Positions 19,233 through 27,515 are shown, counted from the stretch's first letter. The stretch: DNA of 64,000 nucleotides from Saccharospirillum alexandrii_A (GCF_043641555.1 NZ_JBHZRJ010000003.1:620001-684000), one strand, 5' to 3'. Notes: a model not told the origin generated them from the letters alone. Translations and numbers: made by a program.

Positions 19233-19541
19233 GAGACATTCCTTGCTTTAAGTGTTCGGGTTAAACGTCCGAACTGCGCCAACATGTGTTATGGGCAGGC
19301 CGTGACGAAGCGAATGGCGGGTTTGTCTGCCAACGCAAACGCTAGCCCTTATGATCATCGCTGGCGGCGTAGGCGTCTGTTCGAAAGCGCACCCTGCAAA
19401 TACTTTGTTCGCTTGGTGGGTCATCGCACAGACCTCTGCACGCGATTTCACTAGCTTGATGATTGGGAGTCTTGCCGTGTATCTGTGTTCGTTCGCGGCG
19501 CCAGGCAATACCCAAACACGACATTCATAGGAGAACAGCTC
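19233..19541. other. Divergent regulatory gap with repeated TGTTCG words
   Basis: About 310 bases between the minus-strand barrel gene and the plus-strand Lys-rich gene. The hexamer TGTTCG occurs at about 19253, 19378, 19406 and 19486, which suggests repeated binding sites, although no promoter could be fixed. Confidence 0.35.
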
Positions 19542-19715
19542 ATGAACAAGAACCAGACTCAGGATAAATCGAAGAAGGAAAATATGGGGGTAGTCGGCGA
19601 TAAATCGGCTGCTGACAAAAGCAGCAACAAAAAGGGTAAAGGCGGTAAGCAGGGAGGAAACTCCGGGGCCGTATTGGGAGAGATCAACGACGACCCTAAG
19701 AAAAAGCAGAAATAA
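19542..19715 (+). CDS. Small Lys-rich hydrophilic protein (57 aa)
   Basis: A 57-residue protein, almost free of hydrophobic residues, rich in Lys, Asn, Gly, Ser and Asp (for example NKKGKGGKQGGN), ending PKKKQK. It looks intrinsically disordered, like small stress-induced hydrophilins or nucleic-acid-binding tails. The ATG follows AGGAGAA at ideal spacing, which supports real translation; an upstream in-frame start would extend it into unlikely sequence. No family is recognised. It sits amid stress-type genes on the same strand. Confidence 0.6.
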   Translation: MNKNQTQDKSKKENMGVVGDKSAADKSSNKKGKGGKQGGNSGAVLGEINDDPKKKQK

Positions 19716-19801
19716 GCGCTTTAACGACTCGATTTCAGAGTACATACGCCTGCGGATGTCGGCAGGTTGACCGGTCAGATCGAAAAAAAAAGGAGTTGGA
19801 T

Positions 19802-20020
19802 ATGATGAGTAAGAGAGTTATAGCCCTGGTACTGCTGGTCGTAGGCCTGATCCTGCTTTTCTTTGCCTATCAATCATCGCAGAGTCTGGGTGACCAGGTA
19901 ACTGAAGCAGTGACCGGTCGTTTTACTGACTCCACGACCTGGTTCATGATTCTAGGTGCTGCCTCTGCTGTCGCTGGCGTTGTGATGCTATTAACGGGCA
20001 GGACGCGGCGGGATTTTTGA
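19802..20020 (+). CDS. DUF3185 small membrane protein
   Basis: A 72-residue protein with two membrane helices (about residues 5-22 and 46-66) and the conserved central stretch SQSLGDQVTEAVTGRFTD, which marks DUF3185. The family occurs widely in marine and halotolerant proteobacteria, often near osmotic-stress genes; its biochemical role is unknown. ATG 19802 is preferred, six bases after AAGGAG; a TTG two codons earlier is possible. Confidence 0.8.
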   Translation: MMSKRVIALVLLVVGLILLFFAYQSSQSLGDQVTEAVTGRFTDSTTWFMILGAASAVAGVVMLLTGRTRRDF

Positions 20021-20128
20021 CTTGAAGGCACATGACTGCCTCCAACCGGCGTTGTTGACGCAGGTGCCCGCGACGTTAATTCGCCGGCGAGCCCGAAAAC
20101 GCGCTTTGAACAATAGGGATGTGGGGTC

Positions 20129-20545
20129 GTGAAAGAAACCGATACAACCGAAAATATGGCAAGTAATATTCGGGATGTTATGACCATTCTTAGATCAATG
20201 CCATCGGATATGATAAGCCTTGCCATGGTAGAGACGCAGTTGTTTGGGAGTACAGCACTGACGATGCTGAAACTCTGTGTAGTGATCGGGCTGCTGCTAG
20301 TGGCGGGGTGGCTTTTTACCAGTACCGCTGCGGTAATCATCCTGGATGGCTTAAACAATGTCAGTTTGTTAGGTGCTGTTGTAACGGTTGCCTTGTGTAA
20401 TCTTTTTTTGGCGGCTCTGCTTATTTGGCGGTTACGTCATATTGCCCGCGATCTTACTTTTCGTGAGAGTCGTTCAAGTGTGTTTACCTTGCTTGCCCAT
20501 GCCAGATCGCTAGTAGGTGGCGACGCCGAAGAGCAAACAAGATAA
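20129..20545 (+). CDS. YqjE-like/holin-superfamily membrane protein
   Basis: A 138-residue protein with an amphipathic N-terminal region, two membrane helices (about 47-70 and 78-104) and a basic cytoplasmic tail (WRLRHIARDLTFRESR). This arrangement is that of YqjE (phage holin 3/6 superfamily) proteins, usually encoded beside yqjD and yqjK. Here yqjD- and yqjK-like genes follow immediately but on the opposite strand, only three bases beyond this stop. The start is GTG, with a weak AGGGA upstream. The role in stationary-phase membrane physiology is inferred. Confidence 0.65.
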   Translation: MKETDTTENMASNIRDVMTILRSMPSDMISLAMVETQLFGSTALTMLKLCVVIGLLLVAGWLFTSTAAVIILDGLNNVSLLGAVVTVALCNLFLAALLIWRLRHIARDLTFRESRSSVFTLLAHARSLVGGDAEEQTR

Positions 20546-20548
20546 CAG

Positions 20549-20830
20549 TCAGCGTGTGGAAGAGCCAACCTGGCCAGAGATGATATCTTCGGCTTTCACA
20601 TTACCGGCGAGGGTGGTTAGAAGGTCCCGCGCGTTCTTGATGCCGGGCATACCCAGACGCCCGGCCAGTACACCAGAAACAAAGGCAATGGGTAGGGCAG
20701 CCGGGCTATATGCGAACCGTGTCGCTCGACCGACCAGATTGCGGATGCGTTGGTGAGCAATGTCTGCACGACGGTCAATATCGCCGCGCAGCAACGCAGC
20801 TCTGTGCTTCAACCTGGTTCGTTTGGACAT
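20549..20830 (-). CDS. YqjK-like small membrane protein
   Basis: A 93-residue protein with a basic N-terminal helix (KRTRLKHRAALLRGDIDRRADIAHQRI) and one hydrophobic segment (about 44-62), resembling YqjK by size, composition and position. Its ATG overlaps the stop of the upstream DUF883 gene by one base (TAATG), so the two are co-translated. The tail extends to three bases from the converging YqjE-like gene. The assignment rests on context more than on strong motif identity. Confidence 0.55.
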   Translation of the reverse strand: MSKRTRLKHRAALLRGDIDRRADIAHQRIRNLVGRATRFAYSPAALPIAFVSGVLAGRLGMPGIKNARDLLTTLAGNVKAEDIISGQVGSSTR

Positions 20831-21117
20831 TATGACGGACGCTTCAGTGCAGACAGCAAGGTTCCTGCGGCAAATGCGAGTCCGAGCGAGATCATCGGGT
20901 TTTCCTGCACAAAGCCACTAATAGACTGCAGCGCGTCGTCAGTGCGTTCCCGCGTCTTCTGCCCGGCTTCCTTGGCGTGGGCTTTCACGTCTGCGGCTTC
21001 ATGACGGATTCGCTCTTCGGCCTTTCCGGCTGTTTTGGCTATCTGGTCTACTGAGCCGTGAGCACTCTCCGATAGCCGGTCTGTAGTGGCGTGTTCACTG
21101 TTGGTTGCTTTACCCAT
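20830..21117 (-). CDS. ElaB/YqjD/DUF883 family membrane-anchored protein
   Basis: A 95-residue protein with a long amphipathic helix rich in Ala, Glu, Lys and Arg (AGKAEERIRHEAADVKAHAKEA) and a C-terminal anchor (ENPMISLGLAFAAGTLLSAL), the DUF883 signature. E. coli YqjD, ElaB and YgaM anchor ribosomes to the membrane in stationary phase and are RpoS-controlled. I start at ATG 21117, preceded by GGAG at proper distance; ATG 21129 is in frame but overlaps that Shine-Dalgarno sequence. It is the first gene of a two-gene operon with the YqjK-like gene. Confidence 0.85.
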   Translation of the reverse strand: MGKATNSEHATTDRLSESAHGSVDQIAKTAGKAEERIRHEAADVKAHAKEAGQKTRERTDDALQSISGFVQENPMISLGLAFAAGTLLSALKRPS

Positions 21118-21534
21118 GGTGTTCTCCATTGCCGTATAGGCATTGTGTGCAGCTTTGCGGGCTGTGCAGTGCGCGGACGAAAAGTGACTGCCTTTCGGCT
21201 TCCACCCCTGTGAACAATCAAGTTTCCAGTATCAGTGACTGGTTGTCTGCGCGCCATCGTACAGAGACCAGGTGTTGTACGTAAATTTACCTTGGGGTTT
21301 TCTGTCAGGTTTTGTAAGGAAGATCGGTTAGCAGGCACGCAACGGGGTAGGATCGTTTGTTCGCGGGCGAACAGACCTTTTTAACGTCGCCTGCCATCAT
21401 TCGTTTCTGCCTTAACGACGTTTCGTTCAGTTCAACGGGAAACTCCGTTTAGGAGCAGAGTCAATACTGTCTGAACACCCGCTTAGTCAGAGTTCAGTGC
21501 AGTGCATTTCAATCACCTGCCAGGAGTCAATACC
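21118..21534. other. Divergent regulatory gap with a perfect operator-like palindrome
   Basis: About 417 bases between the DUF883 operon (minus) and a lipoprotein gene (plus). It holds the perfect palindrome TGTTCGC-GG-GCGAACA at 21358-21373, a plausible binding site shared by both directions. No small gene was seen. Confidence 0.45.
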
Positions 21535-21699
21535 ATGAAAATCAACAAAGCATTGTCAGCCACCCTTATCGCAAGTGTTTTTGTTATTACGTTAGCTGGC
21601 TGCGACAGAGACGGACCCTTGGAGGAAGCCGGCGAGAAGATGGATGACAGCATTGATGATGCTGGTGACGCTATAGAAGATGCCACAGACGGGAACTGA
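21535..21699 (+). CDS. Small acidic lipoprotein (54 aa)
   Basis: A 54-residue precursor with a signal peptide and lipobox VITLAGC (Cys at residue 22), leaving a mature acidic peptide rich in Asp, Glu and Ala (DDSIDDAGDAIEDATDG). Such tiny lipoproteins resemble entericidin-like or YihD-neighbour peptides only in architecture; no family is assigned. A good CAGGAG precedes the ATG. Lipid attachment to the envelope is predicted from the lipobox, and the context is a cluster of stress-type genes. Confidence 0.7.
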   Translation: MKINKALSATLIASVFVITLAGCDRDGPLEEAGEKMDDSIDDAGDAIEDATDGN

Positions 21700-21891
21700 T
21701 CTTCAGCCTATGCACCATCTGGAATGTAATCACATGGTGATGGCCCCGGTGTTCCGCTTTTAATGACTGTAGTCGAGTCAATGACATTAAAAAGGGGCAA
21801 ACAGTACGGTAGCGCACGGTAACATCACCACAGCAGACGTATGCTTTTCTTTCTGATGCCTTGTGCGTCCGGAGAAAAGGAGGAAAACGTC

Positions 21892-22158
21892 ATGGGTATT
21901 ATCATTTGGCTCATCATGGGTGGCCTGATCGGTTGGATTGCCAGCATGATCATGGGTACTAATGGCCAGCAAGGTATTATTTTGAATGTGGTGGTCGGCA
22001 TTGTTGGCGCTCTAATCGGTGGCTGGCTGATTGGGCCTTTGCTCGGCGCAGGCTCCATTAACGATGGCCTCAGTATTTTGAGTGTTATCGTGTCGTTGAT
22101 CGGCGCGGTTATCTTGCTGGCTATTCTGAGTTTCTTTCAGCGTGGTTCTGCTCGCTGA
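21892..22158 (+). CDS. GlsB/YeaQ/YmgE family membrane protein
   Basis: An 88-residue, very hydrophobic protein with three membrane helices and the family's glycine motifs (IIIWLIMGGLIGWIASMIMGT, NVVVGIVGALIGGWL). The family is often annotated transglycosylase-associated; members such as YeaQ are induced by acid, osmotic and stationary-phase stress, and the true function is not established. The ATG at 21892 follows AAGGAGGA, a near-perfect ribosome site. An upstream in-frame start at 21841 would add a non-conserved leader. Confidence 0.88.
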   Translation: MGIIIWLIMGGLIGWIASMIMGTNGQQGIILNVVVGIVGALIGGWLIGPLLGAGSINDGLSILSVIVSLIGAVILLAILSFFQRGSAR

Positions 22159-22283
22159 GCGGTGTCGCCAGCCTGGTGTGTTTTAACCCGGCTGGCCTAC
22201 GTTCGGCTTAATCAATTCTTTAGGTGGGCTTTACTGTCGACCGACAGTATTAACCCAAGTACTGGTAACTGGAGACTTTAGTC

Positions 22284-22598
22284 ATGAATCCGACAAGATC
22301 AATTTTTGCGTCACTGCTCGCGGTACTGCTGTTAACGACTGTTATCGGTTGTGCGGGCAGTGCAACTCAGGAAAGTACGGGCGAATACTTTGATGACACC
22401 TGGATAACCACCAAGGTGAAGGCCTCTTTGGTTGATGACCCGATCGTCAAGGCGCGCGAAGTCAATGTTGAGACGTTCAAAGGCGTTGTGCAACTCAGTG
22501 GCTTTATTGAGTCACAGGAAGCAATGGATAGGGCCGTCGCAGTTGCCAGTAGTATCGAAGGCGTGACCTCTGTCCGAAACGACATGACGATAAAATAA
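22284..22598 (+). CDS. BON-domain lipoprotein (OsmY-like)
   Basis: A 104-residue precursor with a lipobox TTVIGC (Cys at residue 23) and a single BON domain (DDTWITTKVKASLVDDP..VNVETFKGVVQLSGF..VRNDM). BON domains bind phospholipid surfaces, and OsmY and DolP carry two copies; single-BON lipoproteins of this length are common in osmotically induced gene sets. The gene closes the stress-protein island. Its ATG follows CTGGAG. Periplasmic, membrane-attached location is predicted. Confidence 0.85.
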   Translation: MNPTRSIFASLLAVLLLTTVIGCAGSATQESTGEYFDDTWITTKVKASLVDDPIVKAREVNVETFKGVVQLSGFIESQEAMDRAVAVASSIEGVTSVRNDMTIK

Positions 22599-23020
22599 TA
22601 CGCTTTGCCTGAATGCCGGTTCCGCCAGTACGACTCAGGTACCATCGCGATCAGCAAAGCAGAAAATCGGTAAGGCGAATAGGCGCCGATCGTTACTTAG
22701 GCAACACCCCTACAAGTCTTTCATTCCCTGCTGTTACTTCAGAGGCCACCAATTTGGTGGCTTTTGAGGTAACTGTTAGCCATGTCTGCTCCCATTCTCA
22801 TTACCAAACTGTACGCTTCGCCACCGAGGGCCAATGCTGTTCGAAGCCATTGTTAGTTGCCAGACCCCCTCGGGGATTCGCCATGGGTCATTTAAGCGGA
22901 TGCGGGGGCAAGCCAGTTAACCTCACAGCAATACCGCACTTGGTCTGGAAGTTTGATATTCTTGCGCCCGATCGACTCTGGTAAGGGTTGACGGTAATCG
23001 GGTTTACGGGAGAAGTGGGT
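22599..23020. other. Gap between the stress island and tadA
   Basis: About 420 bases. A 123-codon open frame (22613-22984) has no recognisable features and unlikely composition. No terminator or promoter could be placed with confidence. Confidence 0.4.
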
Positions 23021-23542
23021 GTGGCCGGTAACGACGCGGGTAAGTTGGATGATAGCGCTGCAATGCAGTTGGCACTGAACCAGGCCAGGCTGGCAGCCGC
23101 CGAAGGCGAAGTGCCGGTTGGAGCGGTCGTGGTGCTCGATGGCGAAGTGATCGCTTCGGGCTACAATCGCCCGATCGGTGCGCTGGACCCGAGCCAGCAT
23201 GCCGAAATGCAGGCCATCCGACAGGCGTGTCTCGCGGTTGGGAACTACCGTTTGCCGGGCGCGACGCTGTATGTCACCGTTGAACCCTGTACCATGTGCG
23301 CCGGTTTGCTGGTGCATAGCCGCATAGCAAGATTGGTATATGGCGCGGTCGAGCCCAAGAGTGGAGCGGTTGCTTCCAATCTGAATCTGTTGCATAACGG
23401 CCCCTACAATCACCGTATTGACGTGACCGGTGGCGTTCTTGCCGACGAATGTTCGACCCTGATGTCTGACTTCTTTGCCGAGCGGCGTGCCCGTCAGAAG
23501 GCTCTGAAGCAGGCGGCCGGTGCTGCAAAGCCCGAATCCTGA
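23021..23542 (+). CDS. tadA: tRNA(adenine34) deaminase
   Basis: A 173-residue zinc deaminase that converts the wobble A34 of tRNA-Arg(ACG) to inosine, an essential step in decoding. It shows the active-site HAEMQA (near residue 60) and the zinc-binding PCTMCAG (near residue 89), plus GEVPVGAVVV and the NLLHNGPYNHR segment of TadA. GTG 23021, eight bases after GGGAG, is the best start; TTG 22988 is in frame upstream but lacks a ribosome site. It precedes the MFS gene on the same strand. Confidence 0.95.
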   Translation: MAGNDAGKLDDSAAMQLALNQARLAAAEGEVPVGAVVVLDGEVIASGYNRPIGALDPSQHAEMQAIRQACLAVGNYRLPGATLYVTVEPCTMCAGLLVHSRIARLVYGAVEPKSGAVASNLNLLHNGPYNHRIDVTGGVLADECSTLMSDFFAERRARQKALKQAAGAAKPES

Positions 23543-23607
23543 TCTACGCTTAACCCGATATATTCGAGCCACCCCCTAACCGGTTTTTGTTTCCCGACAA
23601 GGATTTT

Positions 23608-24783
23608 ATGACCGACATCACCACACTGAGTTTTGCTCAGAAATCGCGACGGCTATCACCGATGTACGCCGCCTATTTCACTCTGTTCGGCGTTTTTACA
23701 CCCTATCTGGCGCGCTACCTTACTGCCCAGGGGCTGACGCCCCAGCAAATTGGCGTCATTGTCGCTACGGTCTTTGGTGTTAATGTTTTTGCTCCCTTTC
23801 TGTTTACCCTGATCAGTGATCGCACCGGTCAGCGCCTGCCGCTGATTCGCATTGGCTATGTGCTGATGGGGGTGTTTTACCTGTTGGCGCTAAAGAGCGG
23901 CGATTTTTTCTGGTACCTGACTGTATTCGGGCTCTTTGGCGTCTTTATGTCGGCGGTGTTACCGCAGATGGAGGGGGTGGCGTTAATCGTTCTGGGCAAA
24001 GACCGGTCCCGCTATGGTCAGATCCGTCTCTGGGGCTCGGCCGGTTATGTGGTCATCGTCTGGACGCTGGGTGCAGCGCTGGACCGGTATCCGGTCACCA
24101 TTTTACCCGTCATAGGCGCCGTGCTCTGTGGTCTGATGTGGGCCTCCACCTGGCTTATTCCGAAAGAGACCCGGTTGCGCGCTGAAGACAGAACAGCCTC
24201 AAAGGGGCTGGAGAATGCTTTTATCGACTGGCCGCAGGTGGTCATATTGATGGCGGTTGTGTTTTTGTGGCAACTGGGCCTGGCGCCCTACAACACCTTT
24301 TTTGATCTGTTTTTGAAAGACCGGGGCTTCAGTGCAACGACCATCGGGTTTCTGATCAGCTTCGGCTCTATCTGTGAAATTGTGGTGTTTTTGTTTATCG
24401 CTAGCTGGTTTCAACGCTTCAGTGAGCGGCTGCTGATTGTTTTTGCTCTGGGCATTACCGTGGTGCGCTGGGTTCTGCTGGCCAATTTGGAGCAAAGCTT
24501 CGCCTTGGCATTGCTGATCCAGGGCATGCATGCCCTGACGTTTGGCGTGGTGCACTCGGTTGCGATTCACCGGGTAGGACGGCTGTTTCCACCCAGCCGA
24601 CAAGGGTTTGGGCAGGGGCTGTATGTCTCGATGGGGATGGGCGTCGGGCTGATCTGCGGCAACCTGATTGCTGGCTGGCTGTGGCAGGGCACCGGCATTG
24701 TGTACTGGTTCGCCGCCGCCATGGCGTTGGTGGCTACCTTGCTGGCCTATTATGGGTTTAAGCCCATCCGCAGCCAGGGGTAG
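23608..24783 (+). CDS. MFS transporter, HcaT/PPP-like (MFS_1_like)
   Basis: A 391-residue membrane protein with twelve predicted helices. The motif RYGQIRLWGSAGYVV near residue 138 and the HAVTFG-type MHALTFGVVHSVAIH near residue 311 place it with the MFS_1-like group that includes the phenylpropionate transporter HcaT and nucleoside/H+ symporter relatives. The ATG at 23608 follows AAGGA. Substrate is unknown: no aromatic-degradation genes adjoin it. It is convergent with glgA, 25 bases apart. Confidence 0.85.
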   Translation: MTDITTLSFAQKSRRLSPMYAAYFTLFGVFTPYLARYLTAQGLTPQQIGVIVATVFGVNVFAPFLFTLISDRTGQRLPLIRIGYVLMGVFYLLALKSGDFFWYLTVFGLFGVFMSAVLPQMEGVALIVLGKDRSRYGQIRLWGSAGYVVIVWTLGAALDRYPVTILPVIGAVLCGLMWASTWLIPKETRLRAEDRTASKGLENAFIDWPQVVILMAVVFLWQLGLAPYNTFFDLFLKDRGFSATTIGFLISFGSICEIVVFLFIASWFQRFSERLLIVFALGITVVRWVLLANLEQSFALALLIQGMHALTFGVVHSVAIHRVGRLFPPSRQGFGQGLYVSMGMGVGLICGNLIAGWLWQGTGIVYWFAAAMALVATLLAYYGFKPIRSQG

Positions 24784-24808
24784 CTCCCGAGCTGCGAACG
24801 AACAGACT

Positions 24809-26293
24809 TCAATGTCGGGGGACTTTCAGCAGTTTTCGGTACAGGCTGACATAGGCTTTGGCCGCTGTTGACCATTCAAAGCGCTGTTTCATGGCGGTGC
24901 GTTGCATGCCAAGCCAGACCTCCGGCTGTTCCTGGTAGACCCGAATCAGGCGGTGCAGTTCGGCGATCAGGGCGTCCGGTGTTGGATCCGCAAACATGAA
25001 CCCGGTCGCCTGGCCGGCATTGGTGCCATCGTCGGCCAGCGGGACGACGGTGTCTTTAAGACCCCCTACCGCCCGCACCAGGGGTAAGGTGGCGTAGCGC
25101 AGGCTGTAGATTTGGTTCAACCCGCACGGCTCGAAAATCGACGGCATCAAAAAGGCGTCGCCTCCGGCTTCGAGCCGGTGGGCGAGGGCATTGTCGTAGC
25201 CCTCCACGAAGGCGACCCGGCTGGGGTATTCCCGTGCCAGCCGGTGCAGTTGGGCCGCCAGGTTCACATCGCCCGAGCCGAGCAGGGCAACCTGGGCATC
25301 AGTGTTTCGCAGGGTTTCCCATAGTGCAGGAATCAACAGATTAAAGCCTTTCTGATCGGCCAGCCGGCTGATCGACACCAGCAGGGGAGCGTCGCCTTCT
25401 GCAAGCCCCAGTTCCTGTTTCAGCAACGCTTTGCAGCGAGCCTTACCGCCATCGTTCGGGCTGCTGTAGTGTGCCGGCAGGTCCGGGTCGGTTTCCGGCG
25501 ACCATTGGCCGTAGTCACAGCCATTGAGAATACCGCTCAGGGCGTCGGCCCGTTCGCGGAAGATGGGTCCCAGACCGTGACTGCCGAGATCACTGAGCAA
25601 TTCAGCCGCGTAGCCCGGGCTCACTGCGTTGATGGCATCGGCAAACCGAATTCCCCCTTTGAGCAGGTTGATCTGGCCGTGGTCTTCGAAGGCACCCGGG
25701 TGGAAAAACTGTTCGTGAATACCCAGAGTTCGTAACCAGCCGGAGCTGCACTGCCCCTGATAGGCCGCATTGTGCAGCGTCAGAACGGAACGGCTGTGGG
25801 CAAAGAAGGGTTCATAGCGAAAGTGCTCGGCCAGATAGAAGCAGGCCAGTGCAGCCTGCCAGTCATTGGCGTGCACAATGTCGGGTTGCCAGTCGTTGTC
25901 GCGGCACCATTGCAAGGCCCCTTTGCTGAGCAGGGCATAGCGCCGGGCATTGTCTTCATAGGGCGTGGCACCGTTGTCGTAGATACCCGGGCGGTCGAAG
26001 CTGTCACTGTGCTCGATCTGCACGGTTGGTATGCCCTGGTGCTCGCCGGTGCGGGTGGCCAGCCAGGTTTCCTCGAACGCATTCAGGTGAACGCAGAGAC
26101 TCTGGTGCGGCCACTGCGACCAGACGGCCCGGGTTTTGGCATAGGCTGGCGTAACCAGCCGCACGTCGTGCCCGAGACGAACCAGCTCGGCTGGCAGGGC
26201 GCGGGCGACATCGGCCAGCCCGCCTGTTTTTACCAACCCCTCAACTTCAGAGGCAATGACCAGAACCTTCAGGGGAGATTTATTCGAAGCCAA
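24809..26293 (-). CDS. glgA: Glycogen synthase (ADP-glucose)
   Basis: A 494-residue GT5 glycosyltransferase that adds glucose from ADP-glucose to glycogen. The N-terminal substrate loop KTGGLADV is near residue 22, with HANDWQ, ISRLADQKGF and the C-terminal EPCGLNQIYSLRYAT motifs present. The chosen start is TTG 26293, seven bases after AAGGAG and inside the last codons of glgC, giving a 14-base overlap and probable translational coupling; a longer in-frame ATG at 26392 would overlap glgC far more. It forms an operon with glgC. No glgB, glgX or glgP is seen in the window. Confidence 0.95.
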   Translation of the reverse strand: MASNKSPLKVLVIASEVEGLVKTGGLADVARALPAELVRLGHDVRLVTPAYAKTRAVWSQWPHQSLCVHLNAFEETWLATRTGEHQGIPTVQIEHSDSFDRPGIYDNGATPYEDNARRYALLSKGALQWCRDNDWQPDIVHANDWQAALACFYLAEHFRYEPFFAHSRSVLTLHNAAYQGQCSSGWLRTLGIHEQFFHPGAFEDHGQINLLKGGIRFADAINAVSPGYAAELLSDLGSHGLGPIFRERADALSGILNGCDYGQWSPETDPDLPAHYSSPNDGGKARCKALLKQELGLAEGDAPLLVSISRLADQKGFNLLIPALWETLRNTDAQVALLGSGDVNLAAQLHRLAREYPSRVAFVEGYDNALAHRLEAGGDAFLMPSIFEPCGLNQIYSLRYATLPLVRAVGGLKDTVVPLADDGTNAGQATGFMFADPTPDALIAELHRLIRVYQEQPEVWLGMQRTAMKQRFEWSTAAKAYVSLYRKLLKVPRH

Positions 26294-27515
26294 CCTGGGC
26301 TCCTTTTGGAATGGTGATGATACCGTTCGGCGAAACGTGGAAGCGCTGGCGATCGTGCTCGGGGTCTTCACCGATGACCGTTCCCGGGGCAATGTTCACG
26401 TTCTTGTCGATGATGGCGCGGCGAATGCGGCAACCGCGTCCGATGTCGTTGTTGCCCATCATCACGCAGTTGTCGACGTAGGCGTGGCTGTGAACATGGC
26501 AGTTGTAGCCCAGAATACTGCGGTGCACGATGCTTCCGGAGATAATACAGCCGCCGGATACAATGGAACTGATCGCCTGGCCGGTGCGGTTGGCTTCGTC
26601 GTGTACGAACTTGGCTGGTGGCACGGCCGGATGGTAGCTGCGCAGTGGCCAGTGCTTGTTGTAGAGGTCGAAGGGGGGCTCGACCGCCAGCAAATCCATG
26701 TTCGCTTCGTAAAGGGAATCGAGTGTGCCCACATCTCGCCAGTAACCGCTGGTGTGTTCCAGCTCGCCGCGGATCACGTTGGTGGAGAAGTCATAGACGT
26801 ACACCACACCGGCCTTGTACAGGTCGGGAATGATGTTGTGGCCGAAGTCGTGCACGGAATCCGAGCTTTCGGCGTCTTCTTTCAGACACTGCACCATGGT
26901 GGGCGCGTCGAATACATAGTTGCCCATGCTGGCCAGCACGTAGTCGGGTCGGCCGGGAATGGTTTTCGGGTCTTTTTTCGGCTTTTCCTGAAAGCCAATC
27001 ATCTTGTTGTTTTCATCGATTTCGATGATGCCAAACTGGTCGGCCTGGCTGATGTGAACCGGAATGGCTGCAACGGTGAGCTTGGCGTCGTCGAAACTGC
27101 GGTGAAATTCCACCATCTGGCGGACATCCATCTTGTAGATGTGGTCGCCCCCGAACACGCAGACGACCTCCGGATCCATGCCTTCAATGAGCTCGATGTT
27201 CTGGTAAATGGCATCGGCCGTCCCCTGATACCAGTGCTTGCCCATTTGCATCTGGGCCGGTATCGGGTCGATGAACCGGTTGGTCAGCCCGGTCACGCGC
27301 CAGCGCCGGCTCATGTGCTTCATCAGCGAATGGGACTTGAACTGGGTCAGAACGAAGATTTGCAACAGGTCCGAGTTGACGAAGTTATTCAACACGAAGT
27401 CTATGATGCGGTAGTTGCCGCCGAACGGTACCGCCGGTTTTGCTCGGACCGAAGTAAGTGGTGCCAGGCGGGTGCCCTCGCCACCGGCCAGAATCATCGA
27501 GAGTATGCCGGACAT
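26280..27515 (-). CDS. glgC: Glucose-1-phosphate adenylyltransferase
   Basis: A 411-residue ADP-glucose pyrophosphorylase, the regulated step of glycogen synthesis. It has the nucleotide-binding ILAGGEGTRLAPLT at residues 8-21, the catalytic/allosteric AKPAVPFGGNYRIIDFVLNN, FGGDHIYKMD, and a C-terminal left-handed beta-helix with hexad repeats (GCIISGSIVHRSILG, DNCVMMGNNDIGRGCRIRRAIID). It is followed by glgA with overlapping ends. The product ADP-glucose can also be a donor for glucosylglycerate synthesis in some GpgS enzymes, which is of interest given the gpgS gene at 35.2 kb. Confidence 0.97.
   Translation of the reverse strand: MSGILSMILAGGEGTRLAPLTSVRAKPAVPFGGNYRIIDFVLNNFVNSDLLQIFVLTQFKSHSLMKHMSRRWRVTGLTNRFIDPIPAQMQMGKHWYQGTADAIYQNIELIEGMDPEVVCVFGGDHIYKMDVRQMVEFHRSFDDAKLTVAAIPVHISQADQFGIIEIDENNKMIGFQEKPKKDPKTIPGRPDYVLASMGNYVFDAPTMVQCLKEDAESSDSVHDFGHNIIPDLYKAGVVYVYDFSTNVIRGELEHTSGYWRDVGTLDSLYEANMDLLAVEPPFDLYNKHWPLRSYHPAVPPAKFVHDEANRTGQAISSIVSGGCIISGSIVHRSILGYNCHVHSHAYVDNCVMMGNNDIGRGCRIRRAIIDKNVNIAPGTVIGEDPEHDRQRFHVSPNGIITIPKGAQVGFE

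Noticed and set aside
20040..20065. GG-N10-GC match (CCGGCGTTGTTGACGCA) before the YqjE-like gene
   Set aside because: Only the invariant GG and GC agree; both the -24 and -12 flanks are poor, so it is not counted as a sigma-54 promoter.
22190..22215. GG-N10-GC match (TGGCCTACGTTCGGCT) before the BON lipoprotein gene
   Set aside because: The -12 element is CGGCT in place of TTGCW, and the site lies at the edge of the previous gene's terminator-like DNA.
22613..22984. 123-codon open frame upstream of tadA
   Set aside because: Composition rich in random-looking Arg/Pro/Ser stretches, no ribosome site, no recognisable domain.
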